Part shown: positions 1 to 7,333 of the stretch, in pieces
Layout of the letters: every line of letters begins with the position of its first letter
Position numbering within the stretch: position 1 is the stretch's first letter
Assembly (NCBI GenBank): GCA_015494435.1
Contig: WGBH01000498.1
Location: forward strand, 1 to 10,403
Origin: Thiotrichaceae bacterium
GTDB taxonomy: Bacteria; Pseudomonadota; Gammaproteobacteria; Thiotrichales; Thiotrichaceae
Direction of reading: 5' to 3'
DNA: 10,403 bases
Program-made: the position numbers and the translations under genes
The notes under the pieces: model-generated
Database searches by the model: none
The model's input: the letters and a program-made list of their open reading frames with translations, nothing else
What the model was told of the DNA's origin: nothing

Positions 1-713
1 GAAAAATCATCTGCTTGCATTGCATCCCAATTATAATGCGGATTACCCCAGCGTTGCCCTGTTTCAGAAAAATAATCAGGTGGTACGCCCGCAACAACGG
101 TTGGCATTCCTTGCTGATTGAGTAAGAAATACTTCTGATTAGCCCAAACATCGGCGCTGTCATGAGCAACAAAAATAGGCATATCACCGAATAGATAAAT
201 GCCACGTTCAGTAGCATACTGACAAATCTCCTGCCAACGTGTATAAAGCTGATATTGTTGCCAGCAGATATGATCAATTAATGTATTATTTTGTTGTTTA
301 AAATTGTTTAATACCTGAGGATGTCTTTCTTTATAAGGCGTTGCCCACTGAAACCATGCTTTCGATGCAAAGGTTTGTTTGAGTGCCATAAATAAAGCGT
401 AATCATCCAGCCAATAGCGTTCTTGTTGTAACCACCGTTGGTAAAGCTTGCTATTTTTATCGCAGCTATTGTTGGCATTACTTTCTAATAAAGCAGGGTT
501 AAGCGCAAAAGCAGAATAGCATTGATAGGGCGATAAATTCCCCTGTGGCACACCCAACGGCAAAACTTGCCATAATTGCAAGCCTGCCTCTGCCATAAAA
601 TCCAACCAACGAAAGGCATCCTTGTCCAGTTTTGCAGAAGGCAAGCTTGTCGGATGCAGTAATACGCCTGCAATACGCGCATCGCCTCCCATAATATCTG
701 TATATTGCATCAT
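1..713 (-). CDS. malQ: 4-alpha-glucanotransferase (amylomaltase, GH77), N-terminal part, cut by window edge
   Basis: Cytoplasmic disproportionating enzyme that transfers alpha-1,4-glucan segments between maltodextrins and releases glucose. I translated 237 codons from the ATG at 713; the frame stays open to base 1, so the C-terminal half, including the catalytic acids expected in GH77, is missing. Family motifs visible are AGVLLHPTSLP (15-25), LPLG (51-54) followed by SPYQCYSAFALNP (61-73), GDMPIFVAHDSADVW (176-190) and AGVPPDYFSETGQRWGNP (208-225). The stretch after LPLG reads GVPQGNL, where many family members have GPTGYGD, so this loop is divergent. The start ATG overlaps the stop of the GH57 gene in an ATGA junction, and a second ATG follows at once at 710. 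No clear Shine-Dalgarno sequence is seen, so translation probably depends on coupling. Free glucose released here would be a substrate for the glucokinase upstream. Identity is secure; the length beyond the edge is unknown. Confidence 0.93.
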   Translation of the reverse strand, partial: MMQYTDIMGGDARIAGVLLHPTSLPSAKLDKDAFRWLDFMAEAGLQLWQVLPLGVPQGNLSPYQCYSAFALNPALLESNANNSCDKNSKLYQRWLQQERYWLDDYALFMALKQTFASKAWFQWATPYKERHPQVLNNFKQQNNTLIDHICWQQYQLYTRWQEICQYATERGIYLFGDMPIFVAHDSADVWANQKYFLLNQQGMPTVVAGVPPDYFSETGQRWGNPHYNWDAMQADDF

Positions 714-2428
714 TTATTTCTACGCATGGTTCCAGAATTTTCAGGTTTACCACCGCCAATGGAAATCGCTTGTTTTAAGTTCTCAGGCGGGATAACGTCT
801 AGTATTTCATAGAGTAATCTCAATTGGGTGCGAAATAGATTATCAAAGTCACTGACACTGTCTGATGAATTATAATCGCCAAACCACCAAAACCAGTCCG
901 AACCTTCACAAATAGCCAATTGTAACTCTGCCTTTTCTATCTGCTTTGAGGATAAAGTATTGGATGCGATTTGCTGATCATAAATTTGTTTTGCAGCAAC
1001 TAAATATTCCCATGCACGGTTTTTATCTTCTTGCCCAATCCATGTGGAAAAAGAGCCATAGACCCAGCTTCCAGAGCAAAGCTGATCTACAGATGTGGCA
1101 TCGAGTTGCGCTGATAATTCAGCAAAGGTACTCATCTTAATTTGTGGATCATTGGATAATTTTTTGTATAAAGCATCCAGAAAGGGATAGCCATTATCAA
1201 TATAGTATTCCCATGCATTTTCTCCATCGAGAATAATCGAAACCACCTGATTACCTGCATGATCACCAAGAAAATGATCAATATTTCGTAAATGCCCAAT
1301 AAAATCTTGTGCCGCATCTTCTGCATTCCAATGGCTGTATTCAAAACCAATAAAATCGGATAAACCATCATCACGAAAATACATTTTGGTATCGCAATCT
1401 TGATATTGATAGGGCTTGAATAAAGCACGTTTATTATTTATGTCCTCTTGCTTGCAAGCCACTAAATGACAGGTGTTTCGCCATACATCCTCTCCTGATG
1501 CAGTCCAACGAATATTAAACTGATCCAATAATTGAATCGCGTCGGGGCTTAAACCACCTTCTGAAAGCCAAACACCGTTAGGTTTTTGATGAAAGTAATG
1601 CTCAAATACCTCGATACCTTTTTTCAGATGCCAATAAGAACGTGAGATACCATCAGGATAATGACTACAGTTAGGCGACGGTGCAAATGGCAAGGAACAA
1701 ACCATATTATCAAAGTTATTCAGTAGCGGAATAATTGGATGGGCATAAGGTGTTAGTGATAATTCAATCCGCCCTTGCTCTGCTAGGGTACGATAGCGGG
1801 GAATAATACCCGCTAAGCTTTCATAAATAAGCCTCAGCAGATCATAACGATCTTCAAGCGTATAATTATGTTCTTTTTTCATTAAACGCTGTGCAACGTC
1901 CGTGTGTCGGAGTGAATGCCCTAGCCATGCAAGGTGATACCAAACGAGAAGATCAATAAAATACTGATCTTCTAAATAACCCAGTGGAAAATGATGATGC
2001 GCATCCACTTGATTCATAGCATCATCTAAGCAATCAACAATACGTTTAAAAGCAGGGTAAGGTTCAATAAGGCGTGGCGCATAGCAACGTTTACAATCTT
2101 CAACTAATTGTTTGCGTTCTTCAATGTCTGAAGGTATTTCACTTACCCCTGTTAGCAAAGCCAGCAAAGGATCAGATATTTCACCCAATAATTCACGATG
2201 TTGATTGAGAAATTGATCCAGCTCACTAACATAGTCATCTAGTTGTTCTAATAAAACGGGCGAAAAATTAATAACGGCACGCATTTTAGGATGATTCTCC
2301 AAATGTGCCGCCATATCGGTATAGTCTTTAATACCATGCAAATAGACCCAAGGCAGTTGATATTTGCCATCAAGCCCTTGGCGATAATAAGGCTGATGCA
2401 TATGCCAACAAAGTACGACGTTTATCAA
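710..2428 (-). CDS. Glycoside hydrolase family 57, amylopullulanase-like, intracellular
   Basis: A 572-residue GH57 protein predicted to cleave or rearrange alpha-glucans in the cytoplasm. Conserved regions in order: HQP (11-13), GRIELSLTPYAHP (219-231), GVWLSEGG (285-292) with E290 as expected nucleophile, and LDGENAWEYY (400-409) with D401 as expected general acid. A later SDWFWWFGDYN segment (510-520) and FRTQLRLLYEIL (532-543) also fit. The second, fourth and late motifs resemble amylopullulanase-type GH57 members more than GH57 branching enzymes. There is no signal peptide: the HQP motif lies only ten residues from the start. The start codon is TTG, overlapping the glgC stop (TTGA), with GGAGG eight bases upstream, which fixes the start well. 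Position between glgC and malQ points to glycogen turnover. Substrate and linkage specificity (alpha-1,4, alpha-1,6 or transferase) cannot be read from the sequence, so no symbol is given. Confidence 0.9.
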   Translation of the reverse strand: MINVVLCWHMHQPYYRQGLDGKYQLPWVYLHGIKDYTDMAAHLENHPKMRAVINFSPVLLEQLDDYVSELDQFLNQHRELLGEISDPLLALLTGVSEIPSDIEERKQLVEDCKRCYAPRLIEPYPAFKRIVDCLDDAMNQVDAHHHFPLGYLEDQYFIDLLVWYHLAWLGHSLRHTDVAQRLMKKEHNYTLEDRYDLLRLIYESLAGIIPRYRTLAEQGRIELSLTPYAHPIIPLLNNFDNMVCSLPFAPSPNCSHYPDGISRSYWHLKKGIEVFEHYFHQKPNGVWLSEGGLSPDAIQLLDQFNIRWTASGEDVWRNTCHLVACKQEDINNKRALFKPYQYQDCDTKMYFRDDGLSDFIGFEYSHWNAEDAAQDFIGHLRNIDHFLGDHAGNQVVSIILDGENAWEYYIDNGYPFLDALYKKLSNDPQIKMSTFAELSAQLDATSVDQLCSGSWVYGSFSTWIGQEDKNRAWEYLVAAKQIYDQQIASNTLSSKQIEKAELQLAICEGSDWFWWFGDYNSSDSVSDFDNLFRTQLRLLYEILDVIPPENLKQAISIGGGKPENSGTMRRNK

Positions 2429-3759
2429 TAGGTGTGCCTCCAGTTTTCCGTGTCATCCGCTAAGGAATATAGTCTCTGATCTAACATTAAGGGGGTCACC
2501 AGCACAATCCCCTCTGCTGTTACATGAAAACGTTTTGCATCTTCTACAGAATCTTCGCCAATAATCGTGTTATCAGGAATAACGGTACCTTTGTCAACAA
2601 TGACCCGTGTGAGACGACAATTTTTTCCAATATGTACTTTAGGGAGAATCACACTGTCTTTTATTAAAGAACGTGATTCAATAGTGGTTGCAAATGAAAT
2701 GACTGAGCGTTTAACCCGTGCCCCTGAAAGAATACAACCTGCTGAAATCAAAGAATCAATCGCTGCTCCGCGACGGTCTTTATCATCAAAAATGAATTTT
2801 GCGGGTGGATTTTGAGTTTGATAGGTCCAAATTGGCCAGTCGCGATTGTAAAGATTGAGTTCTGGCTCAATTTGACAAATTTCCATATTCGCTTTCCAAT
2901 AAGAATCCAGATTACCTACATCACGCCAGTAAGCGGGTTTACCTGTTGCTTCATTACGAAAAGCATAAGCCATTGCTACTGAGTCCTTAATTTTACGTGG
3001 AATAATATCTCGACCAAAATCATGTGAAGAATTGGGCATAGCTGCATCTTCAACCAGTGCATTGTATAAAAAACGGGTTGAGAATACGTAAATTCCCATT
3101 GAAGCTAATGCTACATCAGGGTTTCCTGGCATGGCTTGTGGATTATCAGGTTTTTCGCTAAAGCCTGAAATACGCATATCATCATCTAATGACATCACGC
3201 CAAAATCTTTCGCTTCTTCTAAAGATGCTTCTATACAGCCAACGGTGAAATCAGCCCCTGATTGAACATGCTGAATCAGCATTTTGGTATAGTCCATGGT
3301 GTAGATATGGTCACCACCGAGTACAATGACATACTCTGCGGCATGGCGTTGCATAATATCTAAATTTTGATACAAGGCATCTGCTGTGCCTTTATACCAT
3401 TCTTTTTCATCGGTACGTTGCTGTGCAGGTAAGAGTTCAACAAATTCGCCAATTTCATCACGCATAAAGCTCCAGCCGCGTTGCAAATGGCGTAGCAGTG
3501 AATGTGCTTTATACTGTGTTAATACACCAATTTTGCGTAAACCTGAATTAACACAGTTGGATAAAGCAAAATCAATAATACGGTATTTACCACCAAAAGG
3601 AACGGCGGGTTTAGCGCGCCATTTGGTTAAATCTTTCAGTCGTGAGCCTTCGCCACCTGCTAATATCAACACTAAAGTCTTACGGTTTAACTCGGTGACC
3701 ATACTAGGTTCGATATAATATTGATATTTTTTAGACTGCTCTCTTTGTTGTTTTGTCAT
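2425..3759 (-). CDS. glgC: Glucose-1-phosphate adenylyltransferase (ADP-glucose pyrophosphorylase)
   Basis: Makes ADP-glucose from glucose-1-phosphate and ATP, the committed step of bacterial glycogen synthesis. The 444-residue protein is close to the E. coli length of 431. Visible are LAGGEGSRLKDLT (33-45), the nucleotide-binding loop; KPAVPFGGKYRIIDF (50-64); YKGTADALYQN (122-132); LGGDHIYTMDY (147-157) with catalytic D150; FSEKP (200-204) with the sugar-phosphate lysine K203; HDFGRDIIP (246-254); and YWRDVGNLDSYWKAN (277-291). A C-terminal beta-helix domain follows. The ATG at 3759 is preferred because GGGGAG stands seven bases upstream; a TTG seven codons earlier has nothing comparable. 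The gene overlaps the glk end by 29 bases and the GH57 start by 4. The residue aligning with the E. coli fructose-1,6-bisphosphate-site lysine K39 is W47, which argues against enteric-type activation. Phosphoglucomutase and glycogen synthase are not in the window. Confidence 0.96.
   Translation of the reverse strand: MTKQQREQSKKYQYYIEPSMVTELNRKTLVLILAGGEGSRLKDLTKWRAKPAVPFGGKYRIIDFALSNCVNSGLRKIGVLTQYKAHSLLRHLQRGWSFMRDEIGEFVELLPAQQRTDEKEWYKGTADALYQNLDIMQRHAAEYVIVLGGDHIYTMDYTKMLIQHVQSGADFTVGCIEASLEEAKDFGVMSLDDDMRISGFSEKPDNPQAMPGNPDVALASMGIYVFSTRFLYNALVEDAAMPNSSHDFGRDIIPRKIKDSVAMAYAFRNEATGKPAYWRDVGNLDSYWKANMEICQIEPELNLYNRDWPIWTYQTQNPPAKFIFDDKDRRGAAIDSLISAGCILSGARVKRSVISFATTIESRSLIKDSVILPKVHIGKNCRLTRVIVDKGTVIPDNTIIGEDSVEDAKRFHVTAEGIVLVTPLMLDQRLYSLADDTENWRHTY
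2437..2441 (-). promoter_or_regulatory. Ribosome binding site that fixes the TTG start of the GH57 gene
   Basis: GGAGG on the minus strand lies inside the glgC 3' end, eight bases before the TTG at 2428. It is one of the two strongest Shine-Dalgarno matches in the window and supports independent initiation at a rare start codon rather than read-through coupling alone. Confidence 0.75.
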
Positions 3760-4771
3760 TATAGAACTCCCCGTTTTCAACGTACTGATTCATTGCAAAA
3801 TGCAATGCACCTTGCAAACCAAGACGTGTATTAGTGACCAGATACAATGCTGTTTTTTCAGCTAAATGTCGCATCCTGCCTTTATTTAAATAATGTCTTA
3901 AAAATTGTTCTTCCTGCATCCAGGGCAGAATATGTATGGCAATCCCCCCTGCAATATAAATACCACCTGCGGGTTTATAAAGCAGTGCCAAATTCCCAAT
4001 ATAAGCGGCATAAATTTGTACAAATAAATCAATAGCCGCTTTTGCTTGAGGATGCCATTGTGCATTCGTATAGGTTGCCAGATGATGAATAATCTGCGTC
4101 ATCGTGGATGTTTCCGTACTTTTAATTGCCAAATCATCAGGATTGAAAAATTGATATAATTTTACTAATCCTTCCCCAGATAAAATACGTTCATAGGAAA
4201 CATGCTCGTAGTATTGCCTTAAAAATCGCAGTAATTCAATTTGTTGTTCACTAACAGGCGCAAAATCACAATGCCCTCCTTCAGTTGAAAATAATTGTGG
4301 TGGTGTTTGGGTGTTATCCATCCATGCTAAGCCAAGACCTGTTCCAGCACCTGTGACCACAGTAATTGCTTGCTTTTTCTCCTTGGCAGGATTTAAAGTA
4401 ATATAATCCTCTTTGTTCAAATGATGAATGCCCATTGCTGCTGCTTGAAAATCATTAATAAAGCAGACTGCTTTAAGCGAAAACTCTTCTTGTAACTGTT
4501 GCTGATCCAATGTCCAGTCAAGGTTTGTGAGGTGACTTCGCCCCTGTGTAATTACACCAGGTAATGCCAGACACATTAGGTCGATAGCTGGCAATATTTC
4601 TGGTGTTACTTTTTGAAGAAAGTCGTTAAGTAATAATGAAAAATTATTAAAATCAGCACTCGCATAACGCTGTTCATAGATTATCTTAATTTTCTTTATA
4701 TCTACTTGATCAATATCATATAAACATAACCAACTTTTAGTCCCACCGATATCAGCCGCTAATATATACAT
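3731..4771 (-). CDS. glk: Glucokinase (non-ROK bacterial Glk family)
   Basis: Phosphorylates free glucose to glucose-6-phosphate with ATP in the cytoplasm. The 346-residue protein shows the family in order: LAADIGGTK (4-12), the phosphate-binding motif; CLALPG (67-72); TNLDWTLD (82-89); CFINDFQAA (103-111) with catalytic base D107; TGAGTGLGLAWM (140-151); EGGHCDFAP (164-172); RILSGEGLVKLY (195-206); and GGIYIAGGIA (269-278). It is slightly longer than the E. coli enzyme (321), with the extra residues mainly at the C-terminus (about 331-346), a tail that also overlaps the glgC start. The ATG lies two bases after the pgi stop, with AAGGTG five bases upstream inside the pgi end. Its place beside malQ, GH57 and pgi suggests it salvages glucose released from glycogen rather than serving sugar uptake; no sugar transporter is nearby. 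Confidence 0.94.
   Translation of the reverse strand: MYILAADIGGTKSWLCLYDIDQVDIKKIKIIYEQRYASADFNNFSLLLNDFLQKVTPEILPAIDLMCLALPGVITQGRSHLTNLDWTLDQQQLQEEFSLKAVCFINDFQAAAMGIHHLNKEDYITLNPAKEKKQAITVVTGAGTGLGLAWMDNTQTPPQLFSTEGGHCDFAPVSEQQIELLRFLRQYYEHVSYERILSGEGLVKLYQFFNPDDLAIKSTETSTMTQIIHHLATYTNAQWHPQAKAAIDLFVQIYAAYIGNLALLYKPAGGIYIAGGIAIHILPWMQEEQFLRHYLNKGRMRHLAEKTALYLVTNTRLGLQGALHFAMNQYVENGEFYNDKTTKRAV
3767..3772 (-). promoter_or_regulatory. Ribosome binding site deciding the glgC start
   Basis: GGGGAG on the minus strand ends seven bases before the ATG at 3759. It lies within the last codons of glk. It favours the ATG over the upstream in-frame TTG at 3780, for which this site would fall inside the coding region. 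Confidence 0.7.
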
Positions 4772-4773
4772 TA

Positions 4774-6456
4774 TTACACCTTATTTGCTCTATTTTCTGA
4801 CATCGTTTTACGATAATAATTGATTAATGCATTAGTGGAGGAGTCATGAGAGGTTGTTTTAAAGGGTTGATGAATTTCATTTAAGATGCGTTTGGCAAGT
4901 TGTTTTCCGAGTTCAACGCCCCACTGATCAAATGAATTCAGGTTCCAAATAATACCTTGTACAAAGATTTTATGCTCATATAAAGCAAGTAGCATACCTA
5001 AAGAGTGTGGTGATAATTTATTAATCAAAATGGTGTTGCTTGGGTGATTTCCTTCAAACACCATATGGGGAATACTCGTTTCTCCGCCGCTTAATATGCG
5101 CCCTGTTGCTTGTAGATTTTTTTTAGTTTCTTCAAGATTTCGACCCCGCATTAATGCTTCTGTTTGTGCAAACACATTTGCAATCATAATATCGTGTTGT
5201 TCCTGAAACACTGTATGCGTTTGCATAGAAACAATAAAATCAGCAGGCACCATTTTTGTACCTTGATGTAAAGATTGGTAAAAAGCGTGTTGTCCATTAA
5301 TACCTGAAGTGCCCCAGATAATCGGTCCTGTTGCATAATCGATTTTATTACCGTAACGATCTACCGATTTTCCATTGCTTTCCATATCCGCTTGCTCTAG
5401 GTATTGAGGTAAGCTACGCAGAAAATCATCATAAGGTAAGATGCCATAGGATTCGGCATGGAAAAAATTATTATACCAAATGCCTAGTAATGCCATAATC
5501 ACAGGCATATTTTGTTCAAAGGGAGCTTCTTGAAAATGCTCATCCATTTCAAGCGCACCGAGTAATAATTTATTAAAATTATCAACACCCACCGCAATCA
5601 CAATTGATAAACCAATGGCTGACCATAAGGAGTAGCGCCCACCGACCCAGTCCCAAAACTCAAACATATTATTAGGATCAATGCCAAATGCTTTGACTAA
5701 TTTTGCATTGGTTGAGACGGCAACAAAATGTTTGCTCGTGGCTTTTTTATTTTGCCCCATTTGCTCTAATAACCAGTTTCTAGCCACATGAGCATTACTT
5801 AGCGTTTCTTGGGTGGTAAAGCTTTTTGAGGCAATAATAAATAGCGTTGTTTCAGGATTAAGATTTTCAAGCGCACATTGAATATGCGCGCCGTCCACAT
5901 TGGAAACATAATGCAGTTGCAAGTTTTTATAATGATACGGTTTTAATGCCTCGTAGACCATTCGAGGGCCCAAGTCAGAGCCTCCAATGCCAATATTGAC
6001 GACATCGGTAATTGCTTTTCCTGTAAATCCCTTCCATTCGCCTGATTGTATTTTTTCTGAAAATTCCTGCATTTTATCAATGACGGCTTGCACTTTTGGC
6101 ATCACATCTTTGCCATCAACATAAACGGGTTTATCGGTACAATTTCTCAGGGCGGTATGTAAGACAGAACGATTTTCGGTGTTATTTATTTTATCACCAT
6201 TGAACATACGTTCACGCCATTGTTCAAGATTAGCTTCCCTCGCTAGTTTACAAAGTAGCGGAATGGTTTCTTGGGTAATGCGATTTTTAGAATAATCCAG
6301 TAGTAAATCACCTTGCTGTAATGAAAATTTATCAAAACGATGCGGGTCAACACTAAATAAGCGTCGCATATGTAAATTTTTTATTTTTTCAAAATGTTGT
6401 TGTACTTTTGTATAAGAAGGAAGTTCGGTAAAAGGTTGGTTTTTTTGATTATTCAT
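4774..6456 (-). CDS. pgi: Glucose-6-phosphate isomerase
   Basis: Interconverts fructose-6-phosphate and glucose-6-phosphate. The 560-residue protein is full length for the long bacterial and eukaryotic-like type. Visible are NIGIGGSDLGPRM (154-166), the sugar-phosphate region; SKSFTTQETL (210-219), the phosphate-binding serine and threonine loop; the PGI signature FEFWDWVGGRYSLWSA (265-280); ADMESNGK (356-363) with E359; GTSGINGQHAF (382-392) with H390; and QWGVELGK (511-518) with K518. The last three match the catalytic Glu, His and Lys known from the rabbit enzyme. The ATG overlaps the pgl stop (ATGA), with only a weak GGAA upstream, so coupled translation is likely. In this operon the reverse direction, fructose-6-phosphate to glucose-6-phosphate, would feed both Zwf and, through a mutase not seen here, GlgC. 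Confidence 0.97.
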   Translation of the reverse strand: MNNQKNQPFTELPSYTKVQQHFEKIKNLHMRRLFSVDPHRFDKFSLQQGDLLLDYSKNRITQETIPLLCKLAREANLEQWRERMFNGDKINNTENRSVLHTALRNCTDKPVYVDGKDVMPKVQAVIDKMQEFSEKIQSGEWKGFTGKAITDVVNIGIGGSDLGPRMVYEALKPYHYKNLQLHYVSNVDGAHIQCALENLNPETTLFIIASKSFTTQETLSNAHVARNWLLEQMGQNKKATSKHFVAVSTNAKLVKAFGIDPNNMFEFWDWVGGRYSLWSAIGLSIVIAVGVDNFNKLLLGALEMDEHFQEAPFEQNMPVIMALLGIWYNNFFHAESYGILPYDDFLRSLPQYLEQADMESNGKSVDRYGNKIDYATGPIIWGTSGINGQHAFYQSLHQGTKMVPADFIVSMQTHTVFQEQHDIMIANVFAQTEALMRGRNLEETKKNLQATGRILSGGETSIPHMVFEGNHPSNTILINKLSPHSLGMLLALYEHKIFVQGIIWNLNSFDQWGVELGKQLAKRILNEIHQPFKTTSHDSSTNALINYYRKTMSENRANKV

Positions 6457-7130
6457 GTGATTCCGAGGGTGGATTGATCCAATAAGGTCATTTCATTAGT
6501 GAATGTAGTAATCGTTGCAATCGGTAAATTTTTACCTTTACGCCATTGTGCTACGCTGTCCTTTTTATTAGCCCCTGTAATTAAGCGTAATAAGGTTCTA
6601 TTTTGACTTAATGCAGTTATACTCATTGAAACACGTTCCGCAGGCGGTTTTGGTGCATTAAAAACCGCATGAACGAGTTCGCTCTTATTGTGTTGATGAT
6701 TAGGAAATAGGCTGGCAGTGTGTCCATCTTCTCCCATTCCTACTATGACTAGATCAAAAGGCAATGCAATATTAATGATTTGTTGGTATTCTTTAGCGGC
6801 TTTAATCGCACCTAATTCAGCGGGAATAAAATGAATATTTTGTTTTGGAAAATCAATTTTATCCAATAAAGTGCGTTGAATGATTTGACTATTACGTTGC
6901 GGATGATGAATAGGTAAACAGCGTTCATCTCCCAAATAAAGTTGCCACTTTTCCCAATGACAAATCTCTTTAGCTAGCAAACTATAAACCCGTTCGGGGG
7001 TCGTTCCCCCTGCTAACACTAGCTTAAAAACACCATGCGTATGAATGGCGTGATGCGCCGCATCAATAATAATATCCCGTGCGGTTAAAGCAACCTCTTC
7101 AGGTGTTGGTTTTACATGCCAATGATTCAT
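6453..7130 (-). CDS. pgl: 6-phosphogluconolactonase
   Basis: Hydrolyses 6-phosphoglucono-lactone to 6-phosphogluconate, between Zwf and Gnd. The 225-residue protein has the normal length of the DevB/SOL family (not the beta-propeller YbhE type). Motifs are LAGGTTP (39-45), LGDERCLP (66-73) and GMGEDGHTASLFP (131-143), with KPPAERVSM (161-169) near the C-terminal third. It is related to glucosamine-6-phosphate isomerases, but GDER plus GMGEDGHTASLFP and the flanking zwf and pgi make the lactonase call firm. The ATG at 7130 has only a weak GAGA upstream. It is the first gene after the 203-base gap with the palindromic repeat, so it either depends on read-through across the repeat or on a promoter in the 55 bases between repeat and start; I see no convincing one. 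Confidence 0.94.
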   Translation of the reverse strand: MNHWHVKPTPEEVALTARDIIIDAAHHAIHTHGVFKLVLAGGTTPERVYSLLAKEICHWEKWQLYLGDERCLPIHHPQRNSQIIQRTLLDKIDFPKQNIHFIPAELGAIKAAKEYQQIINIALPFDLVIVGMGEDGHTASLFPNHQHNKSELVHAVFNAPKPPAERVSMSITALSQNRTLLRLITGANKKDSVAQWRKGKNLPIATITTFTNEMTLLDQSTLGIT

Positions 7131-7185
7131 TATTTTCTATTCTCATAATATTTACCTATTTATGCTTCCTTATCCTCTTTAATTA

Positions 7186-7306
7186 AATACCTTTGCCAAT
7201 TATGCTTTGTAGGCTGGATAAGCGATAGCGCATCCATCAAAATTAAGGTGTTGCGGTGGATGCGTTGCACTTATCTACCCTACAATTCAAATTTGGCGAA
7301 GGTATT
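7186..7306. repeat. Large imperfect palindrome, MITE-like intergenic repeat
   Basis: Two inverted arms of about 52 bases (7186-7237 and 7256-7306) enclose an 18-base loop and match at roughly four positions in five. The outer ends are AATACCTTTGCCAA and, inverted, AATACCTTCGCCAA. The inner part holds TTGTAGG, then GATAAG and CGCATCC, each with its inverted partner (CCTACAA at 7279-7285, GGATGCG at 7258-7264). Palindromes built around GTAGG-GGATAAGCG-GCATCC are, to my knowledge, widespread dispersed repeats in gammaproteobacteria. ATTAA occurs near both ends (7182-7186 and 7308-7312), but its offset is unequal, so a target duplication is only possible. There is no coding capacity, so movement would need a transposase from elsewhere. 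As RNA it could form a long hairpin between zwf and pgl and affect read-through or message stability. The rest of the 7131-7333 gap shows nothing clear. Confidence 0.8.
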
Positions 7307-7333
7307 GATTAAGGAGATATAAACTTTATAAAC

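Noticed and set aside
485..759. Minus-strand frames of 65 and 86 codons near the malQ start
   Set aside because: The malQ frame reads through this region with clear GH77 motifs; the other frames have no motifs and overlap it.
710..2428. GH57 gene as a glycogen branching enzyme
   Set aside because: The motif set (TPYAHP, WLSEGG, LDGENAWE, SDWFWWFGD) fits amylopullulanase-like members better; branching activity cannot be claimed from context alone.
3386..3718. Plus-strand open frame of 110 codons opposite glgC
   Set aside because: It lies wholly antisense to strongly conserved GlgC motifs and shows no recognisable domain; it is a shadow of the real gene. The plus-strand frame at 2567-2815 is rejected for the same reason.
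7131..7185. Internal promoter for pgl between repeat and start
   Set aside because: TTGGCA at the repeat edge could serve as a -35, but no acceptable -10 lies at 16-18 bases.
7308..7320. Plus-strand AAGGAGATAT resembling a strong ribosome site
   Set aside because: No start codon follows at a usable distance on the plus strand, and the sequence lies downstream of the zwf stop; chance match.
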